Source: Haemophilus haemolyticus_L
GTDB lineage: Bacteria > Pseudomonadota > Gammaproteobacteria > Enterobacterales > Pasteurellaceae
Length of the DNA: 64,000 nt
Direction: 5' to 3'
NCBI RefSeq assembly: GCF_003490595.1
Contig: NZ_QQGY01000011.1
Location: 8,664 to 72,663 of the forward strand
Under the pieces are notes generated by a model. That model ran no database searches, had not been told where the DNA came from, and saw only the letters and a list, made by a program, of their open reading frames with translations. A program made the position numbers and the translations under genes. Below, in pieces: positions 25,779 through 34,714 of the stretch. Within the stretch, counting starts at the first letter, position 1; each line of letters starts with the position of its first letter.

Positions 25779-27428
25779 TTAACGCCATGCTTTAAATTGA
25801 TTAATTAATCCATTGGTTGAACTGTCATGAGTTGCTACTTTTTCAGAATCTGTTAATTCAGGAAGAATTCTGTTTGCAAGTTGTTTGCCTAGTTCTACAC
25901 CCCATTGATCGAAGCTAAAGATATTAAAAATGACACCTTGTACGAAGATTTTATGTTCGTACATAGCAATTAATGCCCCTAAAGTAAATGGCGTGATTTT
26001 TTGAACGAGAATCGAATTAGTTGGCTTATTACCAGTGAATACTTTAAATGGAACAATATTTTTTACATTATCTAAAGATTTACCTGCTTTTACAAATTCA
26101 GCCTCGACTTCCTCTTTTGTTTTTCCGAATGCTAATGCTTCTGTTTGTGCGAAGAAATTAGAAAGCAATTTATTGTGATGATCCGCCAAGGAATTATGGC
26201 TTTGGGCCGGCGCGATAAAATCACAAGGAATTAAAGTGGTGCCTTGGTGAATTAATTGATAGAACGCATGTTGTCCGTTTGTACCTGGTTCTCCCCAAAT
26301 GATAGGGCCAGTTTGGTAATTGTTAATGACATTGCCATCACGATCCACATATTTACCATTTGATTCCATATTACCTTGTTGGAAATAGGCTGCGAAGCGA
26401 TGTAAATATTGATCATAAGGTAAGATCGCTTCTGTTTGCGCACCAAGGAAATTAGTATTCCATAGGCCAACTAATGCTAAAGTGGTGGGGATATTTTTTT
26501 CAATTGGAGTAGAGCGGAAATGTTTATCCATTTCATGTGCGCCATTCAATAGCTCTTCAAAGTTTTCAAAGCCAATTGATAGTGCAATTGAAAGACCAAT
26601 AGCTGACCATAAAGAGTAACGACCGCCAACCCAATCCCAAAATTCAAACATATTATTTGTATCAATACCAAATTTTTCTACATCTTTAGCATTGGTTGAT
26701 AATGCTGCAAAATGTTTTGCAACCGCACTTTCATCTTTCGCAGCTTTCAGTAACCAATCACGCGCGCTTTGCGCATTTGTCATGGTTTCTTGAGTGGTAA
26801 AAGTCTTAGATGCCACTAAGAAAAGAGTGGTTTCTGGATTTACTTTTTTTAAGGTTTCCGCAATATGTGTACCATCGACATTTGAAACAAAGTGCATATT
26901 TAAGTGATTTTTATATGGGCGAAGTGCTTCGGTTACCATATAAGGGCCTAAGTCAGAGCCACCAATACCAATATTCACAACATCAGTAATCGCTTTGCCT
27001 GTATAGCCTTTCCATTCACCAGAAATAATACGCTGACAGAAATCTTTCATTTTAGCTAGCACAGCATTGACTTCAGGCATAACATCTTTACCATCAACAA
27101 GCACTGGCGTATTAGCGCGATTGCGGAGTGCGGTATGTAGCACGGCACGATTTTCAGTGCGATTGATTTTATCGCCAGTAAACATCGCTTCTTTTGCGCT
27201 ATCAAGCGCGCATTCTTGAGCAAGTTGGCGAAGAAGTGAAAGGGTTGTTTGATTGATGTTGTTTTTGGAAAAATCTACAAGAATCTGGTTATTGAATGTT
27301 AAAGAATAATCGTCAAAACGATTTTTTTCTTGTTTAAATAAATCTTGGATAGTACTGTTTGATAATTCAGCTTTGTGTGCTTCAAGAGCTTTCCACGCAT
27401 GGGTGTGAGTTGGGTTAATATTTTTCAT
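25779..27428 (-). CDS. pgi: Glucose-6-phosphate isomerase
   Basis: Interconverts glucose 6-phosphate and fructose 6-phosphate. PGI signatures: VNIGIGGSDLGPYMVTEAL (phosphate loop), VASKTFTTQETMTNA, DWVGGRYSLWSAIGLSIALSIGF (PGI signature 2 precursor with the catalytic region), GQHAFYQLIHQG and GVELGKQLANRILPEL with the catalytic Lys/His further on. Start chosen at ATG 27428 (MKNINPTHTHAWKAL), preceded by AAGGAAATACT and giving 549 residues, the same as E. coli; a longer frame to 27470 is unlikely. Upstream lies a USS core, then alr. Confidence 0.96.
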   Translation of the reverse strand: MKNINPTHTHAWKALEAHKAELSNSTIQDLFKQEKNRFDDYSLTFNNQILVDFSKNNINQTTLSLLRQLAQECALDSAKEAMFTGDKINRTENRAVLHTALRNRANTPVLVDGKDVMPEVNAVLAKMKDFCQRIISGEWKGYTGKAITDVVNIGIGGSDLGPYMVTEALRPYKNHLNMHFVSNVDGTHIAETLKKVNPETTLFLVASKTFTTQETMTNAQSARDWLLKAAKDESAVAKHFAALSTNAKDVEKFGIDTNNMFEFWDWVGGRYSLWSAIGLSIALSIGFENFEELLNGAHEMDKHFRSTPIEKNIPTTLALVGLWNTNFLGAQTEAILPYDQYLHRFAAYFQQGNMESNGKYVDRDGNVINNYQTGPIIWGEPGTNGQHAFYQLIHQGTTLIPCDFIAPAQSHNSLADHHNKLLSNFFAQTEALAFGKTKEEVEAEFVKAGKSLDNVKNIVPFKVFTGNKPTNSILVQKITPFTLGALIAMYEHKIFVQGVIFNIFSFDQWGVELGKQLANRILPELTDSEKVATHDSSTNGLINQFKAWR

Positions 27429-27524
27429 AGTATTTCCTTTCATTAAAAATAATTGAAATTTTAACCGCACTTTCTGGGATTTTTATTAGGGAGAATGACT
27501 CCCTCTGTTCAAAAAATGCAGTGA

Positions 27525-28607
27525 TTAATCAACATATTCAGTTATAACACGCGGCGTTAATTTTGTAATTAGCTCGTAGCTTAAAATTCCTGTGAATTTA
27601 GCTACGGTTTCAATAGGTAATTCCTTACCCCATAGAATCACTTCGTCACCTACTTGATCTTGGCTATCAGGTCCTAAATCAACGGTTAACATATCCATTG
27701 AAACCCTTCCAACGATTGGCACGATACGACCATTCAAATAAACAGGCGTGCCTTCAGGAACATCTCGAGGATATCCATCGCCATAGCCAATAGCCACAAC
27801 GCCAATTTTTGTATCATGTGAACTTGTCCAAATGCCACCGTACCCAACTGGTTCACCTTGTTTATGGTTGCGAACAGCAATCAATGATGAAGTTAAATTC
27901 ATCACTGGTGTTAAACCAAATTCAGCGCCTACAGTATCAGTTGGTGAAATGCCATACATAATAATACCAGGGCGGATACATTCCAGATGAGATTCAGGCC
28001 AGAAGAGAATGCCGCCTGATGCCGCAATAGTACGTTCACCTTGCTTATCTTTTGTAGCGGATAAAAAGCGGTTGATTTGAAGTTGGGTATAATTGGAGTC
28101 TAATTCATCAGCGCGGCTAAAATGGCTAACAAAGCCTAAGTGCGGTTGAATATATGGAAGTTTTTTAAGTTCATTATAGAAAAAATCCACTTCATCTAAT
28201 GCAACACCTAAACGATGCATGCCTGTGTCTATTTTTAACCAAACTTTAATTGGGCTTGGTAAATTCGCACGTTTTAGTGCTTCCAATTGTTCACGATTAT
28301 GTACGATAGTTTCAATATTATTGACCGCTAAGACGGGCAAATCTTGTTCATTAAAAAAGCCTTCAAGCAATAAAATTGGTTTAGTAATACCATTGGAACG
28401 TAATGCCAAAGCCTCTTCTAAACGAGCCACGCCAAAGCAATCGACATTTTGTTCTAAAGTTGATGCGACAAACACAACGCCGTGACCATAGGCGTTTGCT
28501 TTAACCACAGCGATGATTTTACTATTTGGTGCTTTTTGTTTAATTATTTCTAAATTTTGTTTTAAGGCGTGCGAGCTAATTTTCGCTGTCGCCGGTTTTA
28601 CATTCAT
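27525..28607 (-). CDS. alr: Alanine racemase
   Basis: PLP enzyme making D-alanine for peptidoglycan. The PLP lysine is in AVVKANAYGHG (K35), the catalytic tyrosine region in EPVGYGGIWTSS near residue 255, and RVSMDMLTVDLG follows. 360 residues. It starts 9 bases after dnaB, and order dnaB-alr-pgi is the usual gammaproteobacterial arrangement, so it is probably transcribed with dnaB. Confidence 0.96.
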   Translation of the reverse strand: MNVKPATAKISSHALKQNLEIIKQKAPNSKIIAVVKANAYGHGVVFVASTLEQNVDCFGVARLEEALALRSNGITKPILLLEGFFNEQDLPVLAVNNIETIVHNREQLEALKRANLPSPIKVWLKIDTGMHRLGVALDEVDFFYNELKKLPYIQPHLGFVSHFSRADELDSNYTQLQINRFLSATKDKQGERTIAASGGILFWPESHLECIRPGIIMYGISPTDTVGAEFGLTPVMNLTSSLIAVRNHKQGEPVGYGGIWTSSHDTKIGVVAIGYGDGYPRDVPEGTPVYLNGRIVPIVGRVSMDMLTVDLGPDSQDQVGDEVILWGKELPIETVAKFTGILSYELITKLTPRVITEYVD

Positions 28608-28616
28608 TGTTATTCC

Positions 28617-30023
28617 TTAATAATCATCATGATATTCACGTTGTTCGGCAAGATTGTCAAAGCGTGAGAATTGTCCATTAAATTTTAACCGCACTCGACC
28701 AATAGGACCATTACGCTGTTTACCGATAATAATTTCTGCAACCCCTTTATCTTCCGAGTTATCGTTATAGACTTCATCTCGGTAAATAAACATAATCAAG
28801 TCTGCATCTTGTTCAATGGAGCCTGATTCACGTAAATCTGAGTTTACAGGGCGTTTGTCTCCACGTTGTTCTAAAGTACGATTTAATTGAGAAAGGGCGA
28901 CGACTGGCACTTGTAATTCTTTGGCTAGTGCTTTGAGGGAGCGAGAAATTTCTGCGATTTCTAGTGTTCGGTTATCTGAAAATGCGGGTGAGCGCATTAA
29001 TTGCAAATAATCCACCATAATCATACTTAATCCACCATTTTCACGATAAACTCGTCGTGCGCGCGAACGAACGTCGGTAGGCGTTAGGCCTGAAGAATCA
29101 TCGATATAAAGATTATTTTTTTGCTTGAACATCCCAACTACGCTAGCAATTTTATTCCACTCGATTTCATCTAAATTTTGACCTGTTCGGATTTTAGTTT
29201 GATCAACGCGAGCAAGCGATGCGATCATACGCATCATAATTTGTTCTGCGGGCATTTCTAAACTAAATACTAAAACGGGTTTTTCACTTGCCATTGCCGC
29301 ATTTTCGCAAAGGTTCATGGCAAAAGTGGTTTTACCCATTGACGGACGTGCTGCAACGATAATTAAGTCAGAAGGCTGTAAACCTGCCGTTTTTTTATCA
29401 AGATCAGTGAAACCTGTCGTGATGCCTGTTACGCCAGAATGATTTTCAAGTTTGCTCAAAATATCAATTTTTTCAATGGTGCTTTCCAGCACATTGATCA
29501 CATTTTGTGGGCCCTCGCTAGAAGTAGTTCGTTTTTCTGCAATCGCAAATACTTCACGCTCAGCTTCATCAAGAATTAACTTAATGTCTTGCCCTTTGGG
29601 AGAATAGCTATTTTCAGCAATGCGATTTCCTACCGAAATAAGTTCTCGTAATATGGCTTTCTCGCGCACAATATCCGCATAAGCCAAAATATTAATCGCG
29701 TTCGGAGTATTATTGGAAAGCTCTGCTAGATAGGCAAATCCACCCACTTCATCGCTTACACCACGGCTTCTTAAGGCTTGATCTAGCGTAATTAAATCAA
29801 TAGGTGATTGATTACGCATTAGATGTTCCATTTCTGTAAAAATTAGACGATGCTGAAAAGTATAAAAATCGTCAGCAATCACACGTTCAGCAATGCCATC
29901 CCAATGTTGATTGCTCAGCATGATGCCACCCAACACGGCTTGTTCAGCCTCAAGTGAGTGTGGTGGAATACTTATTTGTGCCGTTTTTTTGTCAGAAGAT
30001 TTGATTTGAGGTTGTGATGCCAT
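28617..30023 (-). CDS. dnaB: Replicative DNA helicase DnaB
   Basis: Hexameric 5'-3' replicative helicase. N-terminal dimerisation domain (PHSLEAEQAVLGGIMLSNQHWD), linker, and RecA-like motor with Walker A ARPSMGKTTFAMN, Walker B SMIMVDYLQLM, the VPVVALSQLNR motif and the arginine finger region LRESGSIEQDADLIMFIYRDEVY. The open frame extends to 30131, but that start lies inside the pykA terminator hairpin (30116-30133), so MASQPQIKSSDKK at 30023 (468 residues, near the E. coli 471) is preferred. No strong ribosome site at either. No intein present. Confidence 0.95.
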   Translation of the reverse strand: MASQPQIKSSDKKTAQISIPPHSLEAEQAVLGGIMLSNQHWDGIAERVIADDFYTFQHRLIFTEMEHLMRNQSPIDLITLDQALRSRGVSDEVGGFAYLAELSNNTPNAINILAYADIVREKAILRELISVGNRIAENSYSPKGQDIKLILDEAEREVFAIAEKRTTSSEGPQNVINVLESTIEKIDILSKLENHSGVTGITTGFTDLDKKTAGLQPSDLIIVAARPSMGKTTFAMNLCENAAMASEKPVLVFSLEMPAEQIMMRMIASLARVDQTKIRTGQNLDEIEWNKIASVVGMFKQKNNLYIDDSSGLTPTDVRSRARRVYRENGGLSMIMVDYLQLMRSPAFSDNRTLEIAEISRSLKALAKELQVPVVALSQLNRTLEQRGDKRPVNSDLRESGSIEQDADLIMFIYRDEVYNDNSEDKGVAEIIIGKQRNGPIGRVRLKFNGQFSRFDNLAEQREYHDDY

Positions 30024-30105
30024 AGGACTTATTTCGATACTAGAATGTTGTCTATGATACCGCAAATATCTATTGGATTTAAGTGAAAAGTGCGGTGAAA
30101 AAAGG

Positions 30106-30133
30106 AAATAAAAAACGGTGGAAAAATCCACCG
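30106..30133 (-). terminator. Rho-independent terminator of pykA
   Basis: Perfect stem CGGTGG-aaaaat-CCACCG, extended by GAG/CTC neighbours; on the minus strand it runs into TTTTTTATTTCC. Located 32 bases past the pykA stop and upstream of dnaB. Confidence 0.88.
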
Positions 30134-30164
30134 CTCTTTCATTTTAACGTATTTAGATTGTTGA

Positions 30165-31601
30165 TTATTCAACAATTAATGTACGACATACGTTGGTTTG
30201 TGTCGCACCTTGACCACCGTGGGTAACAAGCACTAAATCACCAGTAGATAAGTAACCTTTTTCTTTTAATGATTGAAGTGCTGCTTTTGCACTGGTTTCT
30301 GTGCGGCTATCTTCACCATGATAAACTGGAGTTACACCACGGTATAGTGCACAAAGGTTTAAGGTTTCTTGATTACGAGATAAAGCAAAGATTGGTAAAC
30401 CTGAGCTGATACGTGACATTAATAATGGAGTACGGCCTGTGCTAGTTAAAGTGACGATTGCTGCCACACCTTTCATGTGGTTTGCTGCATACATTGCAGA
30501 CATCGCAACAGATTCTTCAATGGTTTCAAATTCTTTATCCATACGGTGACGAGAAACGTTAATGCTTGGCATTTTTTCTGCACCTAAACATACGCCAGCC
30601 ATTGCTGCTACTGTTTCAGAAGGATATTGACCAGCAGCCGTTTCTGCAGAAAGCATAACTGCATCAGTACCATCTAATACTGCGTTTGCAACGTCCATTA
30701 CTTCAGCACGAGTTGGCATTGGGTTGCTAATCATTGATTCCATCATTTGAGTCGCTGTAATTACAGCACGATTTAATTGACGTGAACGACGGATTAATTT
30801 TTTCTGTACACCGACTAATTCAGGATCACCGATTTCTACACCTAAGTCACCACGAGCAACCATAATTACGTCAGATGCTAAAATGATATCGTCCATTGCT
30901 TCCTCATTAGCCACTGTTTCTGCACGTTCAACTTTAGCAACGATTTTTGCATTTAAACCAGCTTGTTGTGCAAGTTCACGTGCATAATTTAGGTCAGCTC
31001 TTGAACGAGGGAAAGAAACGGCTAAGAAATCAACGCCAATGCGTGCAGCGGTAATAATGTCTGCTTTATCTTTTTCTGTTAATGCTTCTGCAGATAAACC
31101 ACCGCCTAATTTATTGATACCTTTATTATTTGATAAGGGACCACCAACGGTGACTTCAGTGAAAACTTTTGCACCATCAGTTGATAATACTTTTAATTGA
31201 ACACGGCCATCATCTAATAAAAGAATGTCGCCAGGAACAACATCTTGTGGAAGCGTTTTATAGTCTAAACCAACAGATTCTTGTGTACCTTCGCCTTTTG
31301 GTAATTCTGCATCAAGAATGAATTTATCACCAACGCTTAAGAAAATTTTACCGTCTTTAAAGGTAGAAACACGAATTTTAGGACCTTGTAAATCACCTAA
31401 GATCGCCACGGTTTTACCTAATTTTTTCGCGATAGAACGTACACGTTCTGCTCGTTCGATATGATCTTCAGGTGTACCGTGAGAGAAGTTCATACGAACT
31501 ACGTTAGCACCCGCTGCGATAATTTTTTCAAGATTGTTATCACGGTCAGTTGATGGGCCCATAGTACATACAATCTTCGTTCTTCTTAGTCTTCTAGACA
31601 T
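30165..31601 (-). CDS. pykA: Pyruvate kinase (PykA type)
   Basis: Last step of glycolysis: PEP + ADP to pyruvate + ATP. N terminus RRTKIVCTMGPSTDR, active-site segment KVERAETVANEEAMDDIILASDVIMVARGDLGVEIG, and the RAEVMDVANAVLDGTDAVMLSAETAAGQYP signature; C-terminal allosteric domain ends GATQTNVCRTLIVE. 478 residues, closest to E. coli PykA (type II, AMP-activated) rather than PykF. Has its own upstream region and terminator. Confidence 0.96.
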   Translation of the reverse strand: MSRRLRRTKIVCTMGPSTDRDNNLEKIIAAGANVVRMNFSHGTPEDHIERAERVRSIAKKLGKTVAILGDLQGPKIRVSTFKDGKIFLSVGDKFILDAELPKGEGTQESVGLDYKTLPQDVVPGDILLLDDGRVQLKVLSTDGAKVFTEVTVGGPLSNNKGINKLGGGLSAEALTEKDKADIITAARIGVDFLAVSFPRSRADLNYARELAQQAGLNAKIVAKVERAETVANEEAMDDIILASDVIMVARGDLGVEIGDPELVGVQKKLIRRSRQLNRAVITATQMMESMISNPMPTRAEVMDVANAVLDGTDAVMLSAETAAGQYPSETVAAMAGVCLGAEKMPSINVSRHRMDKEFETIEESVAMSAMYAANHMKGVAAIVTLTSTGRTPLLMSRISSGLPIFALSRNQETLNLCALYRGVTPVYHGEDSRTETSAKAALQSLKEKGYLSTGDLVLVTHGGQGATQTNVCRTLIVE

Positions 31602-31783
31602 TATTTACTCCGTCAATAATTACAAAATTTTAAAGATACTATTTTTACTTGGCTATATATTAGCCAGATGAAAAATTGGTGCGCATTATACGCTTAAAAA
31701 TTTGGGAAATCAAAAACAGCCCTGTTATTTAAGGCAATACTGTTTACTTTTTTGTCAGTTATCTCGAGTTTTAAGAAAAATAC

Positions 31784-31811
31784 TTGTTTTCAGATTAAAA
31801 ATATCTATAAT
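31784..31811 (+). promoter_or_regulatory. Probable promoter of tRNA-Val
   Basis: TTGTTT at 31784-31789 and a perfect TATAAT at 31806-31811 with a 16-base spacer, placing initiation about 10 bases before the tRNA. Confidence 0.6.
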
Positions 31812-31830
31812 TCCAAACACTTTATGCAGT

Positions 31831-31907
31831 GCGACTATAGCTCAGTTGGTTAGAGCACCACCTTGACATGGTGGGGGGCACTGGTTCGAGTCCAGCTAGT
31901 CGCACCA
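31831..31907 (+). tRNA. tRNA-Val (anticodon GAC)
   Basis: A complete cloverleaf of 77 nucleotides with encoded CCA: acceptor GCGACTA pairing TAGTCGC, D-loop AGCTCAGTTGGTTAGAGC, anticodon stem CCACC/GGTGG around loop TTGACAT (anticodon GAC, reads GUC/GUU), and T arm CTGGTTCGAGTCCAG. A single tRNA with its own promoter and terminator. Confidence 0.97.
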
Positions 31908-31921
31908 ATTAACTCTTTCAT

Positions 31922-31952
31922 AACCCCGCGAAACTAATCGCGGGGTTTTGTT
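31922..31952 (+). terminator. Rho-independent terminator after tRNA-Val
   Basis: AACCCCGCG-aaactaat-CGCGGGGTT followed by TTGTTTT; a strong GC stem 15 bases after the tRNA. Confidence 0.92.
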
Positions 31953-32000
31953 TTATCTAGGTTTTATGAGTGATATAAGAGAACAATAAATTGTTCCTAT

Positions 32001-32040
32001 ATAAAAACGGCTAAAAACATTTCTATTTTTAGCCGCACTT
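32001..32040 (-). terminator. Terminator of zapG
   Basis: CGGCTAAAAA and TTTTTAGCCG make a 10-bp stem around an 8-base loop directly after the zapG stop; a USS core overlaps its 5' side. On the minus strand the stem leads into TTTTTATAT. Confidence 0.75.
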
Positions 32041-32041
32041 T

Positions 32042-32446
32042 TTAATTTTCTTCTTTATTTTCTTTAAATAAACCTGATGCGCCCTCAGAATAATCTCTTG
32101 GTTGTTCATTTTGAGATTTATCTGTTGCAGTAATTAACTGTTGAGTGAATAAACCTTTGTGATCTTTTTCGCCCAGTAAATTATTGGAGGATGTTGCGTA
32201 GTGGCGATAAAGTTTTTGATAATCGTTAATGAGAGTTTTGAATAATTCAGCACTTTCTGCAAAGTGTTTTTCGATTTGTGCCTTTTGTGTATCAAGTTGG
32301 GTTTTGACTGTTTTTAATTCAGCTTCTGTTTTAGCTTGATGTTTTACGGAGCCTTTGGTTAAACGCACAATAATGTAACCAATAAATAATCCAACAATAA
32401 AAGCGATACCAATCGCTACCCAAATTTCATTTGTCCAATTTTCCAT
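32042..32446 (-). CDS. zapG: DUF1043 membrane protein YhcB/ZapG
   Basis: Inner-membrane protein with one N-terminal transmembrane helix (EIWVAIGIAFIVGLFIGYIIVRL) and a cytoplasmic coiled coil (about residues 35-95), then a disordered acidic tail. This is the YhcB/ZapG family, linked in E. coli to cell division and coordination of envelope synthesis. Start at ATG 32446, with a clear AGGAG site 9 bases upstream, gives 134 residues; the frame extends 12 codons further without a ribosome site. Confidence 0.88.
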   Translation of the reverse strand: MENWTNEIWVAIGIAFIVGLFIGYIIVRLTKGSVKHQAKTEAELKTVKTQLDTQKAQIEKHFAESAELFKTLINDYQKLYRHYATSSNNLLGEKDHKGLFTQQLITATDKSQNEQPRDYSEGASGLFKENKEEN

Positions 32447-32475
32447 AATATTCTCCTGTTTATTTGTCTTAAAAA

Positions 32476-32826
32476 CTAACAAGTTGCAATAATAACAATT
32501 TCAACTTTCCAACGAGGATCCGCTAATTTAGCTTCCACTGTCGCTCGACTTGGTGGGCTAATATGATCGACCCATTCATCCCAAGCTTGATTTAATTGTG
32601 CATAATCTTGCATGTCTGCCAAGAAAATCTGCGCGGTTAAAATGTTGCTTTTATTGGAGCCAATTTCTGCTAACAATTTATCAATTAAACCTAATACTTC
32701 TTTGGTTTGTTCGTAGGCATTTTGCTCTATGGTTAATTCTGGAACTTGCCCTGCAAAATAGGCGAGGTTGTTATGAATTGAAACTTCACTTAAACGTGCG
32801 CTGGGTAAAATGCGTTGAATTGTCAT
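32476..32826 (-). CDS. RidA/YjgF-family protein (YoaB-like)
   Basis: 116-residue cytosolic protein of the RidA superfamily. The first strand RLSEVSIHNNLAYFAGQVP, NILTAQIFLADMQDYAQLNQAWDEWV and the C-terminal SRATVEAKLADPRWKVEIVIIATC follow the fold, and the arginine in PSRATVEA corresponds to the carboxylate-binding Arg of enamine/imine deaminases. Its shape is closer to YoaB/RidA4 subgroup members than to RidA itself, so deaminase activity is possible but unproven. The gap to zapG is 29 bases. Confidence 0.87.
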   Translation of the reverse strand: MTIQRILPSARLSEVSIHNNLAYFAGQVPELTIEQNAYEQTKEVLGLIDKLLAEIGSNKSNILTAQIFLADMQDYAQLNQAWDEWVDHISPPSRATVEAKLADPRWKVEIVIIATC

Positions 32827-32937
32827 AGTGTTCTCCTTTGGGGTATTTTCTTCTATTCTAAATAGCGTTTACCACTTTGTAAAATCCTCTTTACTAGGCT
32901 AGAATAGCCGACAATTATTCTCAATTATTTAATCATT

Positions 32938-33654
32938 ATGAAACTGCTTATCTCTAATCAGCATGGCGCTATTGTTATGGCATTGGTGCCTTTTATTTAC
33001 GGCATGTTACTTGCGAATCCTGTATGGGCGCACGTATTTTTACTATTAGGATGGTTTTCGCTTTATTTGATGACTTATCCTTTTTTAAATTTGTTTAAAG
33101 GTAAAAATCTTGAGTTATATAAAAAATGGTCTGTGATTTATTTTGCTGCCGCAGTGATTTTTGCGATTCCCGCGTTAATTTATAATTGGCAAGTGCTGTA
33201 TTTTATGTTTGCCATGCTGCCGTTTGTTGCGGTAAACATTTATTTCACCAAGAAAAAAGATGAGCGTAACTTATGGAATGACTTGGCTGGGATCTTAATT
33301 TTTGCCCTAGCAGGAATGGGATCTTATTATTTTTCTGACCGCACTTTTGATGAAAAAATGCTTTGGGTAGCGATTTATCCAACATTATTTTTTATTGGAA
33401 CAACACTTTATGTGAAATCTATGATGCGTGAGCGAAAAAATCCACGTTATTTTTGGGCGTCAGTAATTTTTCACTTATTATGTGTGCTGATTTTTGTGGT
33501 TTCGCAACAATTTATTTTAGCATTAGCTTTTGTTCTTGGATTAGTGCGAGCGGTTTATCTGCCCACTAAAAAGCTTTCTGTTATGCAAGTTGGACTAACA
33601 GAATTTGCGATTACTGCTGTGTTTTTTATTTTACTTTTAATAGCAACGTTATAA
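32938..33654 (+). CDS. YwiC-like integral membrane protein
   Basis: 238 residues with about eight hydrophobic helices and the YwiC-like family opening MKLLISNQHGAIVMALVPFIYG, where the H-G-A motif is conserved. The substrate and function are unknown. Transcribed away from the RidA-family gene; a promoter with -10 TAGAAT lies about 35 bases upstream within GGCTAGAATAGCC. The next gene starts directly after its stop. Confidence 0.82.
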   Translation: MKLLISNQHGAIVMALVPFIYGMLLANPVWAHVFLLLGWFSLYLMTYPFLNLFKGKNLELYKKWSVIYFAAAVIFAIPALIYNWQVLYFMFAMLPFVAVNIYFTKKKDERNLWNDLAGILIFALAGMGSYYFSDRTFDEKMLWVAIYPTLFFIGTTLYVKSMMRERKNPRYFWASVIFHLLCVLIFVVSQQFILALAFVLGLVRAVYLPTKKLSVMQVGLTEFAITAVFFILLLIATL

Positions 33655-34197
33655 ATGAAACTGAAGTTATTTTTTCATACAGTATTACTTTCTTTTAGTT
33701 TGCCTATTTTGGCGATGAAAACCGTTGATATTACAGCAAGTTCGAAAATGGATGATCAAGCAAGAATGAATTTGGCACAAGACTTTGCCAATAAACAGCA
33801 ATGGATCTCTGTTTTCGATATCATGTATCCGATGGCGTTAGAAGGAAATATAACCGCTCAAAGCAATCTAGGCATGTTATATAATCTTGGGCGTGGCACG
33901 GTGAGAGACTACGAAAAGGCTTATTGGTGGTTTAGCGAAGCGGCAGAGAAGGGCAGCGTGAAAGGGCTAAATAACCTTGGCGTTATGTATCTACGTGGCG
34001 ATTACGTCAAACAAAATACAGAGCAAGCCATTAAGCTTTTTGAACGTACAGCTCGAGCTAAAGATACGGATGCGATGATGATGTTAAGTAATATTTATCG
34101 CTCGCAAAACCAACCCGAAAAATCATTGGAATGGCTGAAGAAAGCCGCTGAATTAGGCAATAAGGAAGCAAAACAGCGTTTATCTAGTCAGCCATAA
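33655..34197 (+). CDS. Sel1-repeat protein, exported
   Basis: 180 residues: signal peptide MKLKLFFHTVLLSFSLPILA, then about four Sel1-like repeats (for example AQSNLGMLYNLGRGTVRDYEKAYWWFSEAAEKG and the next unit ending LFERTARAKD), alpha-solenoids used for protein-protein contacts. The start codon follows the stop of the YwiC-like gene with no gap, so the two are translationally linked. Specific partner unknown. Two other Sel1 proteins occur at 43.3 and 45.1 kb but with different signal peptides. Confidence 0.88.
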   Translation: MKLKLFFHTVLLSFSLPILAMKTVDITASSKMDDQARMNLAQDFANKQQWISVFDIMYPMALEGNITAQSNLGMLYNLGRGTVRDYEKAYWWFSEAAEKGSVKGLNNLGVMYLRGDYVKQNTEQAIKLFERTARAKDTDAMMMLSNIYRSQNQPEKSLEWLKKAAELGNKEAKQRLSSQP

Positions 34198-34211
34198 TCT
34201 TTAAAGTGCGG

Positions 34212-34619
34212 TTATTTTAATCGCACAAATTTCACGCCACTATGTTGCAATAGCAATTTCATTGGATCTTCATCATTCGAGACAGTTTTCTCACGTAATT
34301 CAATTAATTTCATCCGTAAATGGGCGAGTTCGTGAATCCTTGTTGCCACCTCTTTAATGTGTTTATCTAACACACGATTAATTTCTTCTGCTTGTTGTTT
34401 TGAGGCATTTTCTAAATTCAGTAGGCTTTTTATTTCACTTAATGAAATATCTAAATTTCGGCAGTTACAAATAAATGATAAACGTTGCAAGTGTTCTTCA
34501 TTATATTGGCGAAAATTGCCTGAAGTGCGTTTTGGGGGCGGGATTAAACCTTGTTGTTCATAATAACGAATGGTTTCTACGGTACAGCCTAGGGCTTTAG
34601 CAAGTGCTCCAATTTTCAT
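34212..34619 (-). CDS. nimR: Nickel-responsive MerR-family regulator NimR
   Basis: 135-residue MerR regulator: N-terminal winged helix MKIGALAKALGCTVETIRYYEQQGLIPPPKRTSGNFRQY, then LSFICNCRNLDISLSEIKSLL and a long dimerisation helix (residues about 80-120). The C-terminal metal loop is short and has no Cys pair, unlike ZntR or CueR. Its divergent position before the nickel transporter matches NimR of H. influenzae, which activates nickel uptake genes. Start at ATG 34619 gives the standard MerR N terminus; the longer frame would cross the divergent promoter. Confidence 0.88.
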   Translation of the reverse strand: MKIGALAKALGCTVETIRYYEQQGLIPPPKRTSGNFRQYNEEHLQRLSFICNCRNLDISLSEIKSLLNLENASKQQAEEINRVLDKHIKEVATRIHELAHLRMKLIELREKTVSNDEDPMKLLLQHSGVKFVRLK

Positions 34620-34635
34620 CAATTTCCTTAAAAAA

Positions 34636-34672
34636 TGACTTGACTCTAAAGTTACTTCATATTTTATCATGC
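34636..34672 (+). promoter_or_regulatory. MerR-type promoter/operator of nikKLMQO
   Basis: TTGACT at 34640-34645 and TATCAT at 34665-34670 are 19 bases apart, the over-long spacer typical of MerR-activated promoters. The spacer carries an imperfect dyad (TGACTCTAAAGTTACTTCA). It lies between nimR and nikK, oriented towards nikK. Confidence 0.65.
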
Positions 34673-34714
34673 GTTTAGATTTTCTTAAACAAAAACAAAC
34701 AAGGAGCATCCAAA

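Noticed and set aside
27488..27504. Small hairpin AGGGAG-aatga-CTCCCT between pgi and alr as an alr terminator
   Set aside because: Only 6 bp and no clear T tract on either strand; too weak to list.
31980..31995. GAACAATAAATTGTTC palindrome as an operator
   Set aside because: Short and AT-rich, between the tRNA terminator and the convergent zapG terminator, with no promoter nearby.
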